A stretch of 64,000 nt of DNA from Orientallactaga sibirica (Eukaryota > Chordata > Mammalia > Rodentia > Dipodidae), in contig JAEOAD010000015.1 of NCBI GenBank assembly GCA_036365145.1, positions 39,075,501 to 39,139,500 on the forward strand, given 5' to 3'. The translations under genes and the position numbers were made by a program. Under the pieces are notes generated by a model. That model was not told the DNA's origin. It did not search any database and was given only the letters and a program-made list of their open reading frames with translations. Below are positions 32,426 to 42,617 of this stretch, one piece after another (the first letter of the stretch is position 1; each line of letters opens with the position of its first letter).

Positions 32426-32909
32426 GTGTGCAAGGCCTCTGAGGGCCTCTCCACTATAGGAACTCCCATGCCCTTTCCCATTCATAGTCTTACATTCAAT
32501 ATATTCCTTCACATGTTACAATGTATCTTTTTGTGTTTTTAGTTGATAGGAATATAAACACTGTATCACTTGCAGCTTTTAAATATACAAATGTTATAGT
32601 GCATTCATTTAGATAATTGTTTCTTTGTGTTGTTTTTATTCGATGATGGGTTTGTTTGATTTCCTCTCCTTATTTGTATAGGTCTGGTTTTGTGTTTTGG
32701 AGACTTTTTTTTTTTTTTTTGTGAGGACTGGGGATGTTTGTCTTCACAGACATACAGTACTTTCAATGTAGAGTTACATTACACAGAGACACACACACAC
32801 ATGCCATGCACACACATGCCATGCACACACATACACACACCCCATATATTTATAACTTGACTTGGGTTTTGCTAGATTGCTTTCCAAGGGGACCAGACTA
32901 GACTACACC
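32426..32909. other. AT-rich sequence with CA/atgcc repeats
   Basis: 'catgccatgcacacacatgc' (about 32,802-32,835) is a short 16-bp tandem word. A T-run lies at 32,707-32,721. The remainder is unrecognised AT-rich sequence. Confidence 0.4.
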
Positions 32910-33280
32910 TGTGTGAGTGACTTTTCTCATTGCTATGGCCAAATACTTGACAAGCACAACTTGTGGAAGGAAGGGTTTATTCTGGCTCAGTTTCAAGGTT
33001 CAGTCTATCATGGCAGGGCAATGTGGGGATAGGAGCTTATAGTTGCTGATCACGTTCAACCTGCAGTCAGGAAGCAGAGAGAAATGAGTGCTAGTACTTG
33101 GCTCATTTTCTCCTTTTTATTCAATCTGGGACCTCAGCCCATGAGATGGTGCTGCCCACATTCAGAGTGGGTCTTCCCACCTCAATTAATCCAACTAGAA
33201 AATCCCTCAAGACATGCCTACAGGGTTGACTCCTAGATAATGCTAAACTGTCAAGGTGACCATCAGTGTTAACCAGCACA
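32910..33280 (-). mobile_element. Solo LTR, ERVL-class, antisense
   Basis: 'cattgctatggccaaatact', 'gtggaaggaagggtttattc', 'ctatcatggcagggcaatgt', 'cctcaattaatccaactaga' and 'aagacatgcctacagggttg', ending 'cagtgttaaccagcaca'. The reversed ends read TG...CA. Flanking pentamers are 'acacc' (32,905-32,909) and 'gcacc' (33,281-33,285), one mismatch, as expected for an ERVL-class target duplication. Confidence 0.68.
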
Positions 33281-33493
33281 GCACCCTGCCAGTATTGTTT
33301 CCTCAGCCTTGCTGACACAGTATGTTCTTAAACTCCTGGATATTTTTTTTACCTTCACTCCAACAGCAACAGTATTTTTGTGTAATTTTGATCTGCATGT
33401 TTATTATTATGAGAGAGCTTTTTTTCTGTAAACCACTTGTTCCTAAGCTTTCTCTGGTTTCTCATGGTTCTTTATCTCATTGATTTCTCTTTT

Positions 33494-33627
33494 ATAATTT
33501 TTATTTATTTATTTGCATGCAGAGAGAAAGAGAAATGGGCTCTCTAGAGCCTCTATCCACTGCAAATGCACCCCAGATGCAAGGGCCACTTTGTGCATTT
33601 GGACACTAAGACATCTCTCCAGACCTC
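33494..33627 (-). repeat. tRNA-derived SINE, antisense, internally deleted
   Basis: Tail 'ttttatttatttatttgcat' and body 'cactgcaaatgcaccccaga' run directly from 'ttgtgcatttgg' into the head 'cactaagacatctctccaga'. The B-box region is missing, a deletion of about 70 bases against the other copies. Confidence 0.8.
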
Positions 33628-33639
33628 ATTGGTTTCTTT

Positions 33640-33854
33640 TTGAAAAAATTATTTATGTATTTATTTATTTGCAAGTAGAGAGAGAGAGCAGGAGAGAGGG
33701 AGGGAGAGAGAGAGACAGAATGAGTGTTCCAGGGCTCATGCCACTGCAAATGAACTCCAGATCATATGGCTTTACATGGATACTGGAAAATCAAACCCGA
33801 GCCATCAGGCTTTGCAAGCAAGTGCCTTAATGGTTGAGCCATCTCTCCAGCCCC
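33640..33854 (-). repeat. tRNA-derived rodent SINE, antisense
   Basis: 'ttatttatttatttgcaagt', a GA-rich tail, 'ccactgcaaatgaactccag', 'gcaagtgccttaatggttga' and 'gccatctctccagcccc'. The pair 33,494-33,854 is bracketed by 'ttgatttct' (about 33,480 and 33,861), so this may be one insertion site used twice or one composite copy. Confidence 0.88.
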
Positions 33855-33959
33855 ATCTCCTTGATTTCTAAAACCACTAATAGAGAAAATAATATTTTGT
33901 GAAATATGAGTATTGAATATTATTTCTCACTTAGTTTTCTTTTTTATTTATTTTTAATT

Positions 33960-34082
33960 TTATTTATTTATCTATTTGGGGTTTTCAAAGTAGGGGTTTG
34001 CTCTAGCCCAGGCTGACCTGGAAATCACTATTTAGTCTCAGGCTGGCCTTGAACTCATGGCAATCCTTCTACCTCTGCCTTT
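33960..34082 (-). repeat. B1-type SINE fragment, antisense
   Basis: 'tttgctctagcccaggctga', 'cctggaaatcactatttagt' and 'ctggccttgaactcatggca', ending abruptly at 'ctacctctgcctt'. The 5' (left) end is truncated. Confidence 0.8.
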
Positions 34083-34128
34083 AATTTTCTTTTTAGCTCT
34101 CTGTTTTGGCATAAAGATTTAGTTCATG

Positions 34129-34430
34129 GGGCTAGTGGTGATGGCTTTGTGGTTAACAGCTCTTGCTAGATAAGCCTAATAACCAGTTTGGCTCTCCATA
34201 ACCCAGGTACAGCCAGAAGCAGGTAACCTGTGTATCTGTAATCCCAACATGCCTATGGCAATGAAAGGTGAAGACAGGAGAATCCTAAAGCAGACCAGCG
34301 AGTTTGGCATTTGCAGTGGCGAACAGTAAGTAAAATCTTGTCTCAAACAAGGTGGAAGGCAAGGACCAAGGACCGACACCCTGAGTTGTCCTCTGAGCAC
34401 CTATACTCATACACATACAGAAAGGGGGAA
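34129..34430 (+). repeat. B4-like SINE
   Basis: Head 'gctagtggtgatggctttgt', middle 'ctgtaatcccaacatgccta' and 'gaagacaggagaatcctaaa', 'tcttgtctcaaacaaggtgg', 'tgagttgtcctctgagcacc', and a short CA-like tail. Diverged. Confidence 0.65.
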
Positions 34431-34489
34431 GGAAAGATTTAGTTTCTTCATTTACTTTAATTTTTCTACTTTTCTAATGCCTTCTCTAT

Positions 34490-35220
34490 TTTGAATCATA
34501 CTTTGAAAGACTGTCACTATAATGGTTATAAAAGGAGATTCTCTTATTTTCTTCTAGCATATTTGCGGCATTCATTTTGTTTTTCACTCTTCAATCCATG
34601 CAGAATTTATCCTGGTAGATGATGCCAGGTATAAAGCTAACTTTATCTTTTTTCCACATGGCCAACCAGTGACCCCCAACAGCATTTATTGGACAGTTAA
34701 TCATCTCTCTCACTGATTTTAGAAACCAGTTTTTTTTTGGATACTAAGCTCCCATGCATGTATTTGCTTCTATTTCTGGACCTCTATTATAGTTGATTGG
34801 CCTGTCTTGCTTTCCATGCATCAGTTCCTCGCGGTTTCAATTACTGAGATGTTCAATATGTTTTAATATCTGGTTCAGTGAATCCCCTGATATTACTCTT
34901 CTTTTCAGAGTTTTCCTGAATGTTTTTGTTTCTTTATTTTTTCACATGAACTTTAGAATCAGCTTGTCTGGCTTAAAGAAAAACTGTTGGTATTTTATTG
35001 GGATCACATTAAATTTAGAAATGTACTTAGGGAGAATTGACAGCTTTATGATGTTGAGTCTTCCTGGCCAGAAACATGGTCTTTCCATTTCTTCAAGCCT
35101 TCCTTTGTGTGCTTTAGGAACATTTCCACATCTTCTTTGCCCAGGTTTGGATTTCCTCTTTGACCCAAGGCTGGTGCTATTGAGTGTTTTCATTTCGAGG
35201 TAGAGGGGCCCCTTTGCTTC
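34490..35220 (-). mobile_element. Old L1 fragment (3' part of ORF2), antisense
   Basis: On the minus strand, 35,070-34,945 encodes a run beginning 'LNIIKLSILPKYISKFNVIP', which matches the conserved L1 ORF2 segment after the reverse transcriptase. On the plus strand the typical antisense-L1 order is seen: 'cagcatttattggacagtta', 'cacatgaactttagaatcag', 'ggtattttattgggatcaca', 'gatgttgagtcttcctggcc'. Stops and frameshifts interrupt it; it is inactive. Confidence 0.75.
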
Positions 35221-35690
35221 CTCATCTGAGTGTTCATTTCTATTTTACAATGATTGTAATCAGAGAATATTCCCTATACTATTTCTACTTTTGAGATTTA
35301 TCAAGGTTTTCTAGCTGACCTAATATTTCAGGAACATTCTTTTTACAGGTAGCTGTTTTTAAAATGTGTGGGTTGTCTTTTTTTTTTTTTAGACTATAGG
35401 TATCAAACTTATATTTAATCTTTTCTATCCATAACTGTCCTTTATCCACCTGCTTTATAGTATGCCAAGATTGCAGAATTAAGTGTGTTTGCTCCACAAA
35501 TACTTGATTCCCCTTATCGTTCTATGGCTTCAGCCGTATGAACATTAAATGCTATATTGTTTCGTGTATTGTTGTGGGCAGTGATTCTGCTACCTGGAAT
35601 TCACCGTCTTTGTAGCATCTCCCACTTTAGCCTTGATGATCAGTAGAATGGCAGAAACAATAGATATGTCACTTTCAAGGTTAGGTGACA
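35221..35690 (-). mobile_element. Probable old L1 sequence, antisense
   Basis: 'atgattgtaatcagagaata' with 'gttttctagctgacctaata' and 'caggaacattctttttacag' resembles the antisense L1 segment for ORF2 that reads gagaatatattt...ctatcctggagaatgttccatgtgc. Diverged AT-rich sequence; the boundary with the previous fragment is unclear. Confidence 0.4.
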
Positions 35691-35799
35691 AGTGATGCCA
35701 CAACTGTCATCTTGGGCACTCCCTCCAGCTACCCTCACTTCACCTGTGAGCCAGATGAGTGAGTATGGAAGTAAGTATGTCATTCTCAGTGAAGTCCTA

Positions 35800-36123
35800 T
35801 GTGGTAGTTTGAATGGATGTCCCCCACAAGATTCAGGAGTTTTATTAGAGTTTCTTGGATTTCTAACTAGCTGGCTGGAGGAGGTGGCACTGGGGGTGGA
35901 TCTGAATTCCAGCCTAAGATAGACAAAGTGCCTCAGCTGTGCCTGGGTTCCCTGCGGCTTGCCTGCTGCAGTTTTGCTCTTGCTTTTGGTGGTGGGTTTA
36001 TTCTTTTTTGCCATTATGGGACTTTCCCTGGATCTTGGATCTGTAAGCTTCAAATAAATATCATTCTTCCCATAACTGTGCCTGGTTTGGAAGTTCATCC
36101 CAGCGACGTGAAGCTGTCTACTA
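35800..36123 (+). mobile_element. Solo LTR, MaLR family as at 40.4 kb, sense
   Basis: Starts 'tgtggtagtttgaatggatg' and has 'tagctggctggaggaggtgg', 'cactgggggtggatctgaat', 'cttgcctgctgcagttttgc', 'ggatctgtaagcttcaaata' and 'cccagcgacgtgaagctgtc'. These are in the same order as in the LTR at 40,432-40,891, including the AATAAA. No target duplication was confirmed. Confidence 0.78.
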
Positions 36124-36420
36124 CCTCTCAGCTTTCTGCAGCCTGAGCCAGCAGCAGCTTTGTCTAAAAACCTTGAGTAAAGAGTACCACTACCCAGCTA
36201 AGCTCCTGATCCCCCAAAACTCCATGAGATAACAAATATTCCTTGTCTGAAACTGCCAAGTTTAAGGGCAGTTTGATAGACAGCACTAGGTAACTAATAA
36301 ATGTGTCCATTGCAATTGCAGCGATCACGCTTTGTGACAACTGCCTTTACTCACTTGATGCTTTTGACCAGTAGCTCTCTTGCCAGCTCATGACCTCCAC
36401 TTCCTTTGTGTCTGCACCGG
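36124..36420 (+). mobile_element. Possible MLT1-type LTR remnant
   Basis: 'aaactgccaagtttaagggc' and 'gatagacagcactaggtaac' followed by 'taata' resemble the end of an MLT1 LTR (aagccatccagtttgtggta...cagcactaggaaactaata). The preceding part is unrecognised. Confidence 0.3.
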
Positions 36421-37549
36421 GATTTATTTAGACCTTAGACTAAAATTTGTATTTCTACCTATCTGAGTGGATTTGCTTTAGGTATGTCTCTTCCAGACTA
36501 TATAGAAATTTTTTCAATTTCATTTAACAGATGAGTTTAATCTGCTCACATTTATTAGTATGACGGATACGTTTGGTCTTGATTTCAATCAGTTATTTTC
36601 TATAGTTCTTCACATCTTTGTTTTGCCCTGTTAGTTTTGTGAAGTTAATTTGTTAAAAAAAATATTGTGGTTTTGTTGTAGTGTTATACTTATTGTGACT
36701 TCATGCAACCTTGTAAGTTAGACAGCATTATCGGTTCCCTTCAATGAACACTAGCAAAGGGTTCTAGCACTTTTTTAAAAACTATTTTCTCTCCTTTCTT
36801 CCACCCGCAACTTCTGACATGGATATTACCTTTTTGTGTATAACTCTCTGCTGTTAAATAGTCATACGCTTTAATTATTTAATTCTTCAGCCTTAAAGTA
36901 TATGCTCTTATTCTCAGTTACAAACATTAAGGAAATAACAAGTGTTCTATCTCCTCTTCCCTTGCAATTTAATTAATTGTGTCGTTTCTATATTTTAGCA
37001 CATTTTTTTGTTCTTTACTCTTCATGCTGCTTTTATTTGTTTATTTATTTATTTAGTATTTTTGCTGCCTTTTTACTAATGAGCCATTGACTGACATCCA
37101 GGAATCGTGCATTCACAATTGCTTGCCTATAGCTGTGGATGAAAGGGAATTGAGCTGGATATAGTAACCTCAGTCAGACCTTGTAGAAAGCTCTCTCGCT
37201 GTCTAATGATATTGGAAGTTAATTTGAAAAAAAAAAAAATCTAAGGCTTTTTTTCCTTCTCCTTCTATACAACTCAAACCTGAGTTACCAAAAGAGTTTT
37301 ACTTTTATTTTTGAATAAACATACAATCAAATCTACATTATCTCCTAAAAAGTCTGCATGAATTTAGCCTTTAAGCATTTATTCTTTACTATTACTTTCG
37401 CTAACTGCTTTGAGACTTCAGAAGTACATGGCTGTATCTTCATTGTCTATTTTCTACATTAATTGTTTTCTCTCCAATGTTATTTTCAAGTATCTTTCTA
37501 TTTAATTTTGCTTGCTTTTCTCACTTTTTAATTCTTTTTTTTTAAAGTA
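36421..37549 (-). mobile_element. Old AT-rich LINE sequence, probably antisense L1
   Basis: 'tttgctttaggtatgtctct' and 'gagtttaatctgctcacatt' with 'tattagtatgac' follow the antisense L1/HAL1 order (gtgggtctcttgtagacagc...tttaatccatttacattt). Farther right the similarity fades into AT-rich sequence with T-runs. Highly eroded. Confidence 0.35.
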
Positions 37550-37772
37550 GATTTTACTTTATTTTAATTTAATTAATTTATGTATTTGCACACAGAGACA
37601 GAGAGAAGGGAAACAGATAAAGAGAATGGGTGCACCAGGGCCTCTAGCCACTACAAGCAAACTCCAGAGGCATGCACCACTTTGTTCATCTGGCTTTATG
37701 TGGGTACTGGAGAATCGAACCCAGGTCACTAGGCTTTTGCAGGCAAACGCCTTAACCACTGTGCCATCTCTC
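37550..37772 (-). repeat. tRNA-derived rodent SINE, antisense
   Basis: 'ttaatttatgtatttgcaca', a GA-rich segment, 'ctacaagcaaactccagagg', 'gagaatcgaacccaggtcac' and 'ccactgtgccatctctctga'. Mutated in the A-box region. Confidence 0.85.
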
Positions 37773-38715
37773 TGAATGTCCGTCCTCCTTTGCCATCTTC
37801 CAAATGCTGTCTTCTTCTTCTTAGGATGATTTCCTCTCTCCCAATGTGTCCTTGCATTTTGGCAGTGCTTATGTTACTAGTATCTGTGATTCCGCGTCAT
37901 TTCCTGGCCTCATCTCAGCTTCCTTATCCTACTTCAAACGGACAATGACTTCATGATGATTGTTTTAATTTGTGGTAAAATATGTAGCTGCAGTTTTCAT
38001 CTGCTGTGTAGCAACTTTTCTCTGGAGAGGGATCTTGGCTTCATCTTCTTCCTCCTTTCCTTTGTGTACGGTGTGCTTCTTATAGCAGCTTTGCTACTCT
38101 GTTAGATCCTTTTCCTTCCTTGTAAGAGCCCCAAATGAGTTTGATTCTGACTTCTTGAGCCTTCCACTGACATAGAGATGATGCTTTAGTTGAGAAAATG
38201 TGGAACCCCACACTCTGGTGATTTTTGCATGAACTATCTCTTCCCTGCTGCCGCAGAAACACTTGCCTCTTCAAAGGGCTTCATTGCTTATGAGTCTTAG
38301 AATAGCTCGGCCGCCTCAGATCCAGGAAGCTGTGCTCTTCAGCACATTTCACTCTGGTCATTGCCCTTGCTTTGAAAATGGGAGATTCAGTTTTGCATCT
38401 CTAGACATAGCTTTTGCATCCCCTTCTCTTTAGGAAGGATGTTTGTGCCAAGCTGCCTCATCAGAGAATGCTATCCTCCGCTTCTTTCTCTTTACTTCCT
38501 ATTTATTTTCTCCCTAATCTCGGCTTCTTTGGACTATTCCCATATATCTTTAGGAGTCTTGTATCACACCTATCTGCAAATTTTGCCAAAAATCATTTTA
38601 ATTTTATTTTCCTATTTTATTTTTCTTTCCTTCCTTCTTTTTATTTATTTTTTGCCATTGTCGCTACTCTTGGATGGTTTCTAAGACACGAGAAAAATAC
38701 TTATTTATACAACCA
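37773..38715. other. AT-rich sequence, unrecognised
   Basis: About 940 bases of T-rich sequence without a clear family. It may be more antisense LINE. The 104-residue frame at 38,414-38,728 is hydrophobic only because the strand is T-rich (Phe/Leu/Ser) and is not a gene. Confidence 0.35.
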
Positions 38716-39027
38716 TGTTGGTGTTTGAATGTCATATATCCCCCGTAGGCTCCCATGTCTGAACACTTAGTCTCCAGCTGGTTATACTGTTCTGTGAAAG
38801 ACAGGGAATCTTTAGGAGGTGGAGTCTTGCTGGAGGAAGTGTGTCATTTCCTGTTCTCTACCTGTCTGCTTCTTGTACTGCAATGTGACACCGACTTTCT
38901 GCTCCTGTCCTCCCTGTCTACCCCACTGTCCCACCATGGTGAAACTATAAGCTGTATTAAACTGGGTCTTTCTTCAGTTGCTTCTGGTCAGGTATTTTGT
39001 CCCAGCAGCATGAAAGTAACAGATACA
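38716..39027 (+). mobile_element. Solo LTR, MaLR (MT-like), sense
   Basis: 'tgttggtgtttgaatgtcat', 'gtctccagctggttatactg', 'ggagtcttgctggaggaagt', 'accatggtgaaactataagc', 'ggtcaggtattttgtcccag' and 'gaaagtaacagataca'. The order is that of MT/MLT LTRs. It is a different subfamily from the LTRs at 40.4 and 57.2 kb. Confidence 0.68.
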
Positions 39028-39261
39028 CATATCTCTTTCAGATATATACAACATCTTTACTATTAAGATTTTGAAATAAGTCATACTTTTTGCCAAAGCA
39101 AATCTAACCACCTTGTTCTTTTTCCTCAGATGTTTCTTAACTGTTAAAGAATCTTAACTCTTTAATACAAATTTAAGAATAGGCCTTTAAAATTACCTGA
39201 TATATCCAATACACATGCACAACACATTGGGATTTCGGTTTTAATTTTACTAAGTGTATTT

Positions 39262-39427
39262 TTAAAATATTGATTTATTTAAGAGAGAGTGTGAGGCATA
39301 CAGAAGGAGAGAATGGGTATTCCAGGGCCTCCTTCTGCATTTGGCTTACCTGGGTATTGGAGAATTGAACCAAGGCCCTTCAGCTTCTCAAGCAAACACC
39401 TTAACTGCTAAGCCTTCTCTCCAGCCC
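39262..39427 (-). repeat. tRNA-derived rodent SINE, antisense, first of a pair
   Basis: 'tgatttatttaagagagagt', 'gtattggagaattgaaccaa' and 'ctgctaagccttctctccag'. The middle 'aactccagatgcatgtgccacc' part is missing. Flanked by 'agtgtatttttaa' and 'aatgtatttttaa'. Confidence 0.85.
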
Positions 39428-39442
39428 ATAAATGTATTTTTA

Positions 39443-39657
39443 AACGTATTCTTTTTAAAATATTTCATTTATTTATTTGAGAGAGAAAGAGGCATATAGA
39501 AAGAAAATAGGCACACCGGGGTCTCCATCACTGCAGACAAACTCCAAAAACTTGTGCCACCTTGTGCAGCTGGCTTACACGGGTACTGGGGAATTGAACT
39601 TGGGTCCTTAGGCTTTGCAGGCAAGTGCCTTAACTGCTAAGCCATCTCTCCAAGCCC
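39443..39657 (-). repeat. tRNA-derived rodent SINE, antisense, second of a pair
   Basis: 'tttcatttatttatttgaga', 'gcagacaaactccaaaaact', 'gccaccttgtgcagctggct' and 'ctaagccatctctccaagcc'. It is bounded by a third copy of the target word, 'aaatgtatttttaa' (39,659-39,673), so both SINEs used the same site. Confidence 0.88.
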
Positions 39658-39660
39658 TTA

Positions 39661-40216
39661 AATGTATTTTTAATTTTGAGAAAACTGACACTTTTATAAC
39701 ATTGACTCTTCCTGTCCACTAATACAATACCCCTTCATTTAGATCTTCTTTAGTACATTAAAATAAAGTTTCAGCATATTTTTTTCCAAAAGGTCTCCTT
39801 ACATATTGTATGAGATTTATTCTTATCTAGTGTTTTCTGCTCATATTATAAATGCTAATTTTTAAAATTTTAACACTTTTTGTGGTATATAGAAGCACTT
39901 TTTTTTTGTATTTTAAGCTTATTTATAACAAGGAAATTTGCTGAGCTTTTATTCATGTTGCTAGTTTGTGTGGATGCTCTCAGATTCTACAACATGATTG
40001 TATCCTATAATGATCACTCATATTGTGATTTATTTCTTTATCTTGCCTTACTGTACTAGTCAGGAACTCTGGTGGTGAGTTAAGCCAAGGATAGCAGACC
40101 ATCCTTGCCTAATTCTTGATTTTAAAGAGGGAAAATAAAAATGATTCCCTGTCACTGGTTGTGTTATTGTAAGTACTTAGTAGAAACTTTCTAGGATTGA
40201 GGAATACCCTTTGTAT
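39661..40216 (-). mobile_element. Old L1 fragment (reverse transcriptase region), antisense
   Basis: 'cattgactcttcctgtccac', 'agatcttctttagtacatta', 'ttgctgagcttttattcatg', 'ttctacaacatgattgtatc', 'cagaccatccttgcctaatt' and 'cttgatttt' follow the antisense order of L1 ORF2. It overlaps in content with 34,990-35,180, so it is a separate insertion. Inactive. Confidence 0.72.
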
Positions 40217-40220
40217 TTAG

Positions 40221-40431
40221 TGTGTTAGCTTTCTGCTATTGGAGAAAACACCAGAGACCATCAAATTTAAAACAGGAAAGACATATTGTGGCTCATATTT
40301 TCAGAAGTTCTAGCACATCATGTTGCTTTGGGGCCTGTGATACAGCAGCACATGTTGGCAAGTGAGTAGTGGAGTAGCTATCCACTCACCTCATGGCAGC
40401 TGGGAAACAAAGGGAGGAAGGGCTAGAGTCC
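40221..40431 (-). mobile_element. Old LTR, left half, interrupted by a MaLR element
   Basis: 'gttagctttctgctattgga', 'aaacaggaaagacatattgt', 'ttgctttggggcctgtgata' and 'cctcatggcagctgggaaac' match the antisense order of a common ERVL/MaLR LTR. The break falls inside its 'gggtcccaatatcccc' block. The other half is at 43,063-43,135. Confidence 0.6.
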
Positions 40432-40647
40432 TGTGGTAGTTTGAATATATGTCCCTCATGGACCCCAGTGTTTTATTAAAGCTTGTAACTTGGGTATCTG
40501 GCTACCTGGCTAAAGGAGGTGTCACTGGGGGTGCAGATTCTGGGGTCTAGTTCTAATGTGTGTTTGGGGACAGATCTAATTTCTATCCCAAAGGTATTCA
40601 GAGCAGTCTGAGCTCTGCTGTTGCTGGCTACTGGTTTTCACTTGCTG

Positions 40648-40686
<39 letters not shown>

Positions 40687-40891
40687 CGCGCACACACACA
40701 CATGTGCACACATGTGCTGATGCTGAAGTTTTGTCTGCTGCAGTTTTTCTCTCTGCTTGGATCTGTGGAAGGGAGCCAGCTTCTTCTGCCAGCTATGGAA
40801 CTTCCCCTAGACCTGTAAGCTTAAAATAAATTCCATTCCTCCCATAAACTGTGTCTGGTTCATCCCAGGAATGTGGAAACTGTCTACAACA
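40432..40891 (+). repeat. 5' LTR of the MaLR element
   Basis: Starts 'tgtggtagtttgaatatatg' and ends 'aaactgtctacaaca'. It contains the poly-A region 'gcttaaaataaattccattc'. It differs from the 3' LTR by a large TG/CG/CA microsatellite (about 40,651-40,712). Confidence 0.87.
40651..40712 (+). repeat. Alternating purine-pyrimidine tract (GT)n-CGCGCACGCGC-(AC)n
   Basis: About 14 GT units, then 'gcgcgcacgcgc', then (AC)n and 'atgtgcacacatgtgc'. It is close to self-complementary and favours Z-DNA or a cruciform. The equivalent place in the 3' LTR reads 'gggatggggagtgtacatgc', so the tract expanded in one LTR only. Confidence 0.92.
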
Positions 40892-41104
40892 GAAATTTGG
40901 TACCAGAGAGTTGGGGTGTTGCTGAGATGAATCTGAACATGTTGAATTTGATCTTTTGGAATATGTGTGCTGGAGGAGGAATATGTATGGACTTGGAACT
41001 TGTGGCTGCCTAAGCCCAGAGTGTGATCAGGATTGAATTTGAAAATAATGGCCTGGCATGCTTGGAAGAAGATATATAACTGAAAGACAAAAGATTTAAA
41101 GTTG

Positions 41105-41334
41105 GAATGGAGAGATGGCTTCGTGGTTAAGGCATTTGCCTGCAAAGCCAAAGGACCCAGGTTTGATTCCCCAGGATCCACATAAGCCAAATGCACAAGG
41201 TTGCATGCATCTGGAATTTGTTTACAGCAGCTTAAGCCCTGGCATGCCCATTCCCTCACTATCTCTCCCTCTCCCTCTCTCCTTTTCCCTCTCCCTCTCT
41301 CTCTCTCATAAAAATAAATATTTTTTAAAAAAAT
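41105..41334 (+). repeat. tRNA-derived SINE inside the MaLR, with target duplication
   Basis: 'ggagagatggcttcgtggtt', 'gcatgcatctggaatttgtt', an interrupted (CT)n, then AAAATAAATA. The perfect 11-bp repeat 'atttaaagttg' lies at 41,094-41,104 and 41,335-41,345. Confidence 0.93.
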
Positions 41335-41438
41335 ATTTAAAGTTGAAATATTCAAGTTGAAAAATTACTGTCACAGAGACAGGTTTCAGGTTACTGAAGC
41401 TGCTATTATAAACAGATTACCATGATTAAGGATGGGCC

Positions 41439-41599
41439 AGCTGGGCCAGGTGTCATGGCACATACCTTTAATCCAAGCACTCAGGAGGCAGAGGTAGGAG
41501 GACTTCCATGAGTTTTAGGCCACCATGAGGCTACATAGTAAATTCCAGGTCAGCCTGGACTAGAGTAAGACCCTACCTTGAAAAACCAAAAAAAAAGAA
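41439..41599 (+). repeat. B1-type SINE inside the MaLR, with target duplication
   Basis: 'gctgggccaggtgtcatggc', 'ggctacatagtaaattccag' and 'taagaccctaccttgaaaaa'. The perfect 11-bp repeat 'aaggatgggcc' flanks it (41,428-41,438 and 41,600-41,610). Confidence 0.93.
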
Positions 41600-41696
41600 A
41601 AGGATGGGCCTTACAGGAAAACAAGGGAAGGATACCAAGGTGTTGCCTACCCCAGAAAGAATGAGTGAGGAGTGAGTAAGAACACAAACTCTTTTT

Positions 41697-41904
41697 TTGC
41701 GGGGGGCATGGGGGGAGACACAGAGAGAGACAGAGAGGGAGAGGAAGACAGATAGAGATGGGTGCACCAGCAGCCTCTCAGCTGCTGCTAACATTTTGCA
41801 TCTGGCTAAACGTGCGACCTGGAGATTGGAACCACTGGAGATTGGAACCAGCATTCTTAGGCTTAGGGGGCAGGTGCCTTAACCATTAAGCCATCTTTCC
41901 AGCC
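41697..41904 (-). repeat. tRNA-derived SINE inside the MaLR, long-body variant
   Basis: Antisense. Instead of the usual aactccagatgcatgtgccacc block it has 'cagcagcctctcagctgctg', 'ttgcatctggctaaacgtgc' and 'acctggagattggaacc', the last word being duplicated (about 41,820-41,850). The perfect 13-bp repeat 'cacaaactctttt' flanks it (41,684-41,696 and 41,905-41,917). The element at 62,215-62,466 is of the same variant. Confidence 0.88.
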
Positions 41905-42617
41905 CACAAACTCTTTTGAAAGGAGATGAACATGACTAGAATATAGAATTTTAAAAGGTAATCTGCTTGTCAAGGTCACATTTATTTTCTCCCTGGATTA
42001 ATGTATGGCTGTATGGCTGCACACCTGGTATTAATTTTGGATGCATGACAAATACATGGAAGTGGGTCATGAAGTGCACACAGTTCCAGGAGCCACTGCT
42101 GAGATGTGGCAAGTGGAACAGGGTTATGTCCCTGGTAGAAAGACCAATGAGGCCATTGTAAGATGGACTGTGGTTTGCAATGGAGACCAGAAAAAGTTTT
42201 GGATATACCAGGACTGTGCAAAGGCTCTGTGATGGAAGTTTTCCCTGGCTACTCAGCCCAGCTAGAGGGATGGAAATTAAAAATCCAGAGACTATAGTCA
42301 CTGATTATGGATGTCAGACTTGAACTGTAGATGTTTGATGTTTACCTGATGGCTATTGATTTTGCATTGATTCAGTCTCTCCTTGTTATGCCTTATAGCA
42401 ATGGAAATGTTAACTCTGTGCAATTATATCTTGGAAGTATGTAACTTGTTTTGATTTTATAGGACTTACAGTTAAGACATGATTTTGAATCTCAGATGAG
42501 ACTTGGGAATTGGGAACAATTTTAAAGTTGGTAAAGACTATGAGGATCTTTAAAGTTGGACTAAATACAGTTTGCAATGTGAGGTAATCATGAGTCTATT
42601 GGGAGCCAGGGGCAGAA

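Noticed and set aside
35800..36123. Second LTR for the element at 40.4 kb
   Set aside because: The 40.4-kb element has its own two LTRs and target duplication, and the 35.8-kb LTR lacks an adjacent internal region.
38414..38728. Hydrophobic frame resembling a membrane protein
   Set aside because: Phe/Leu/Ser richness follows from T-rich antisense LINE-like sequence; no start or splice context.
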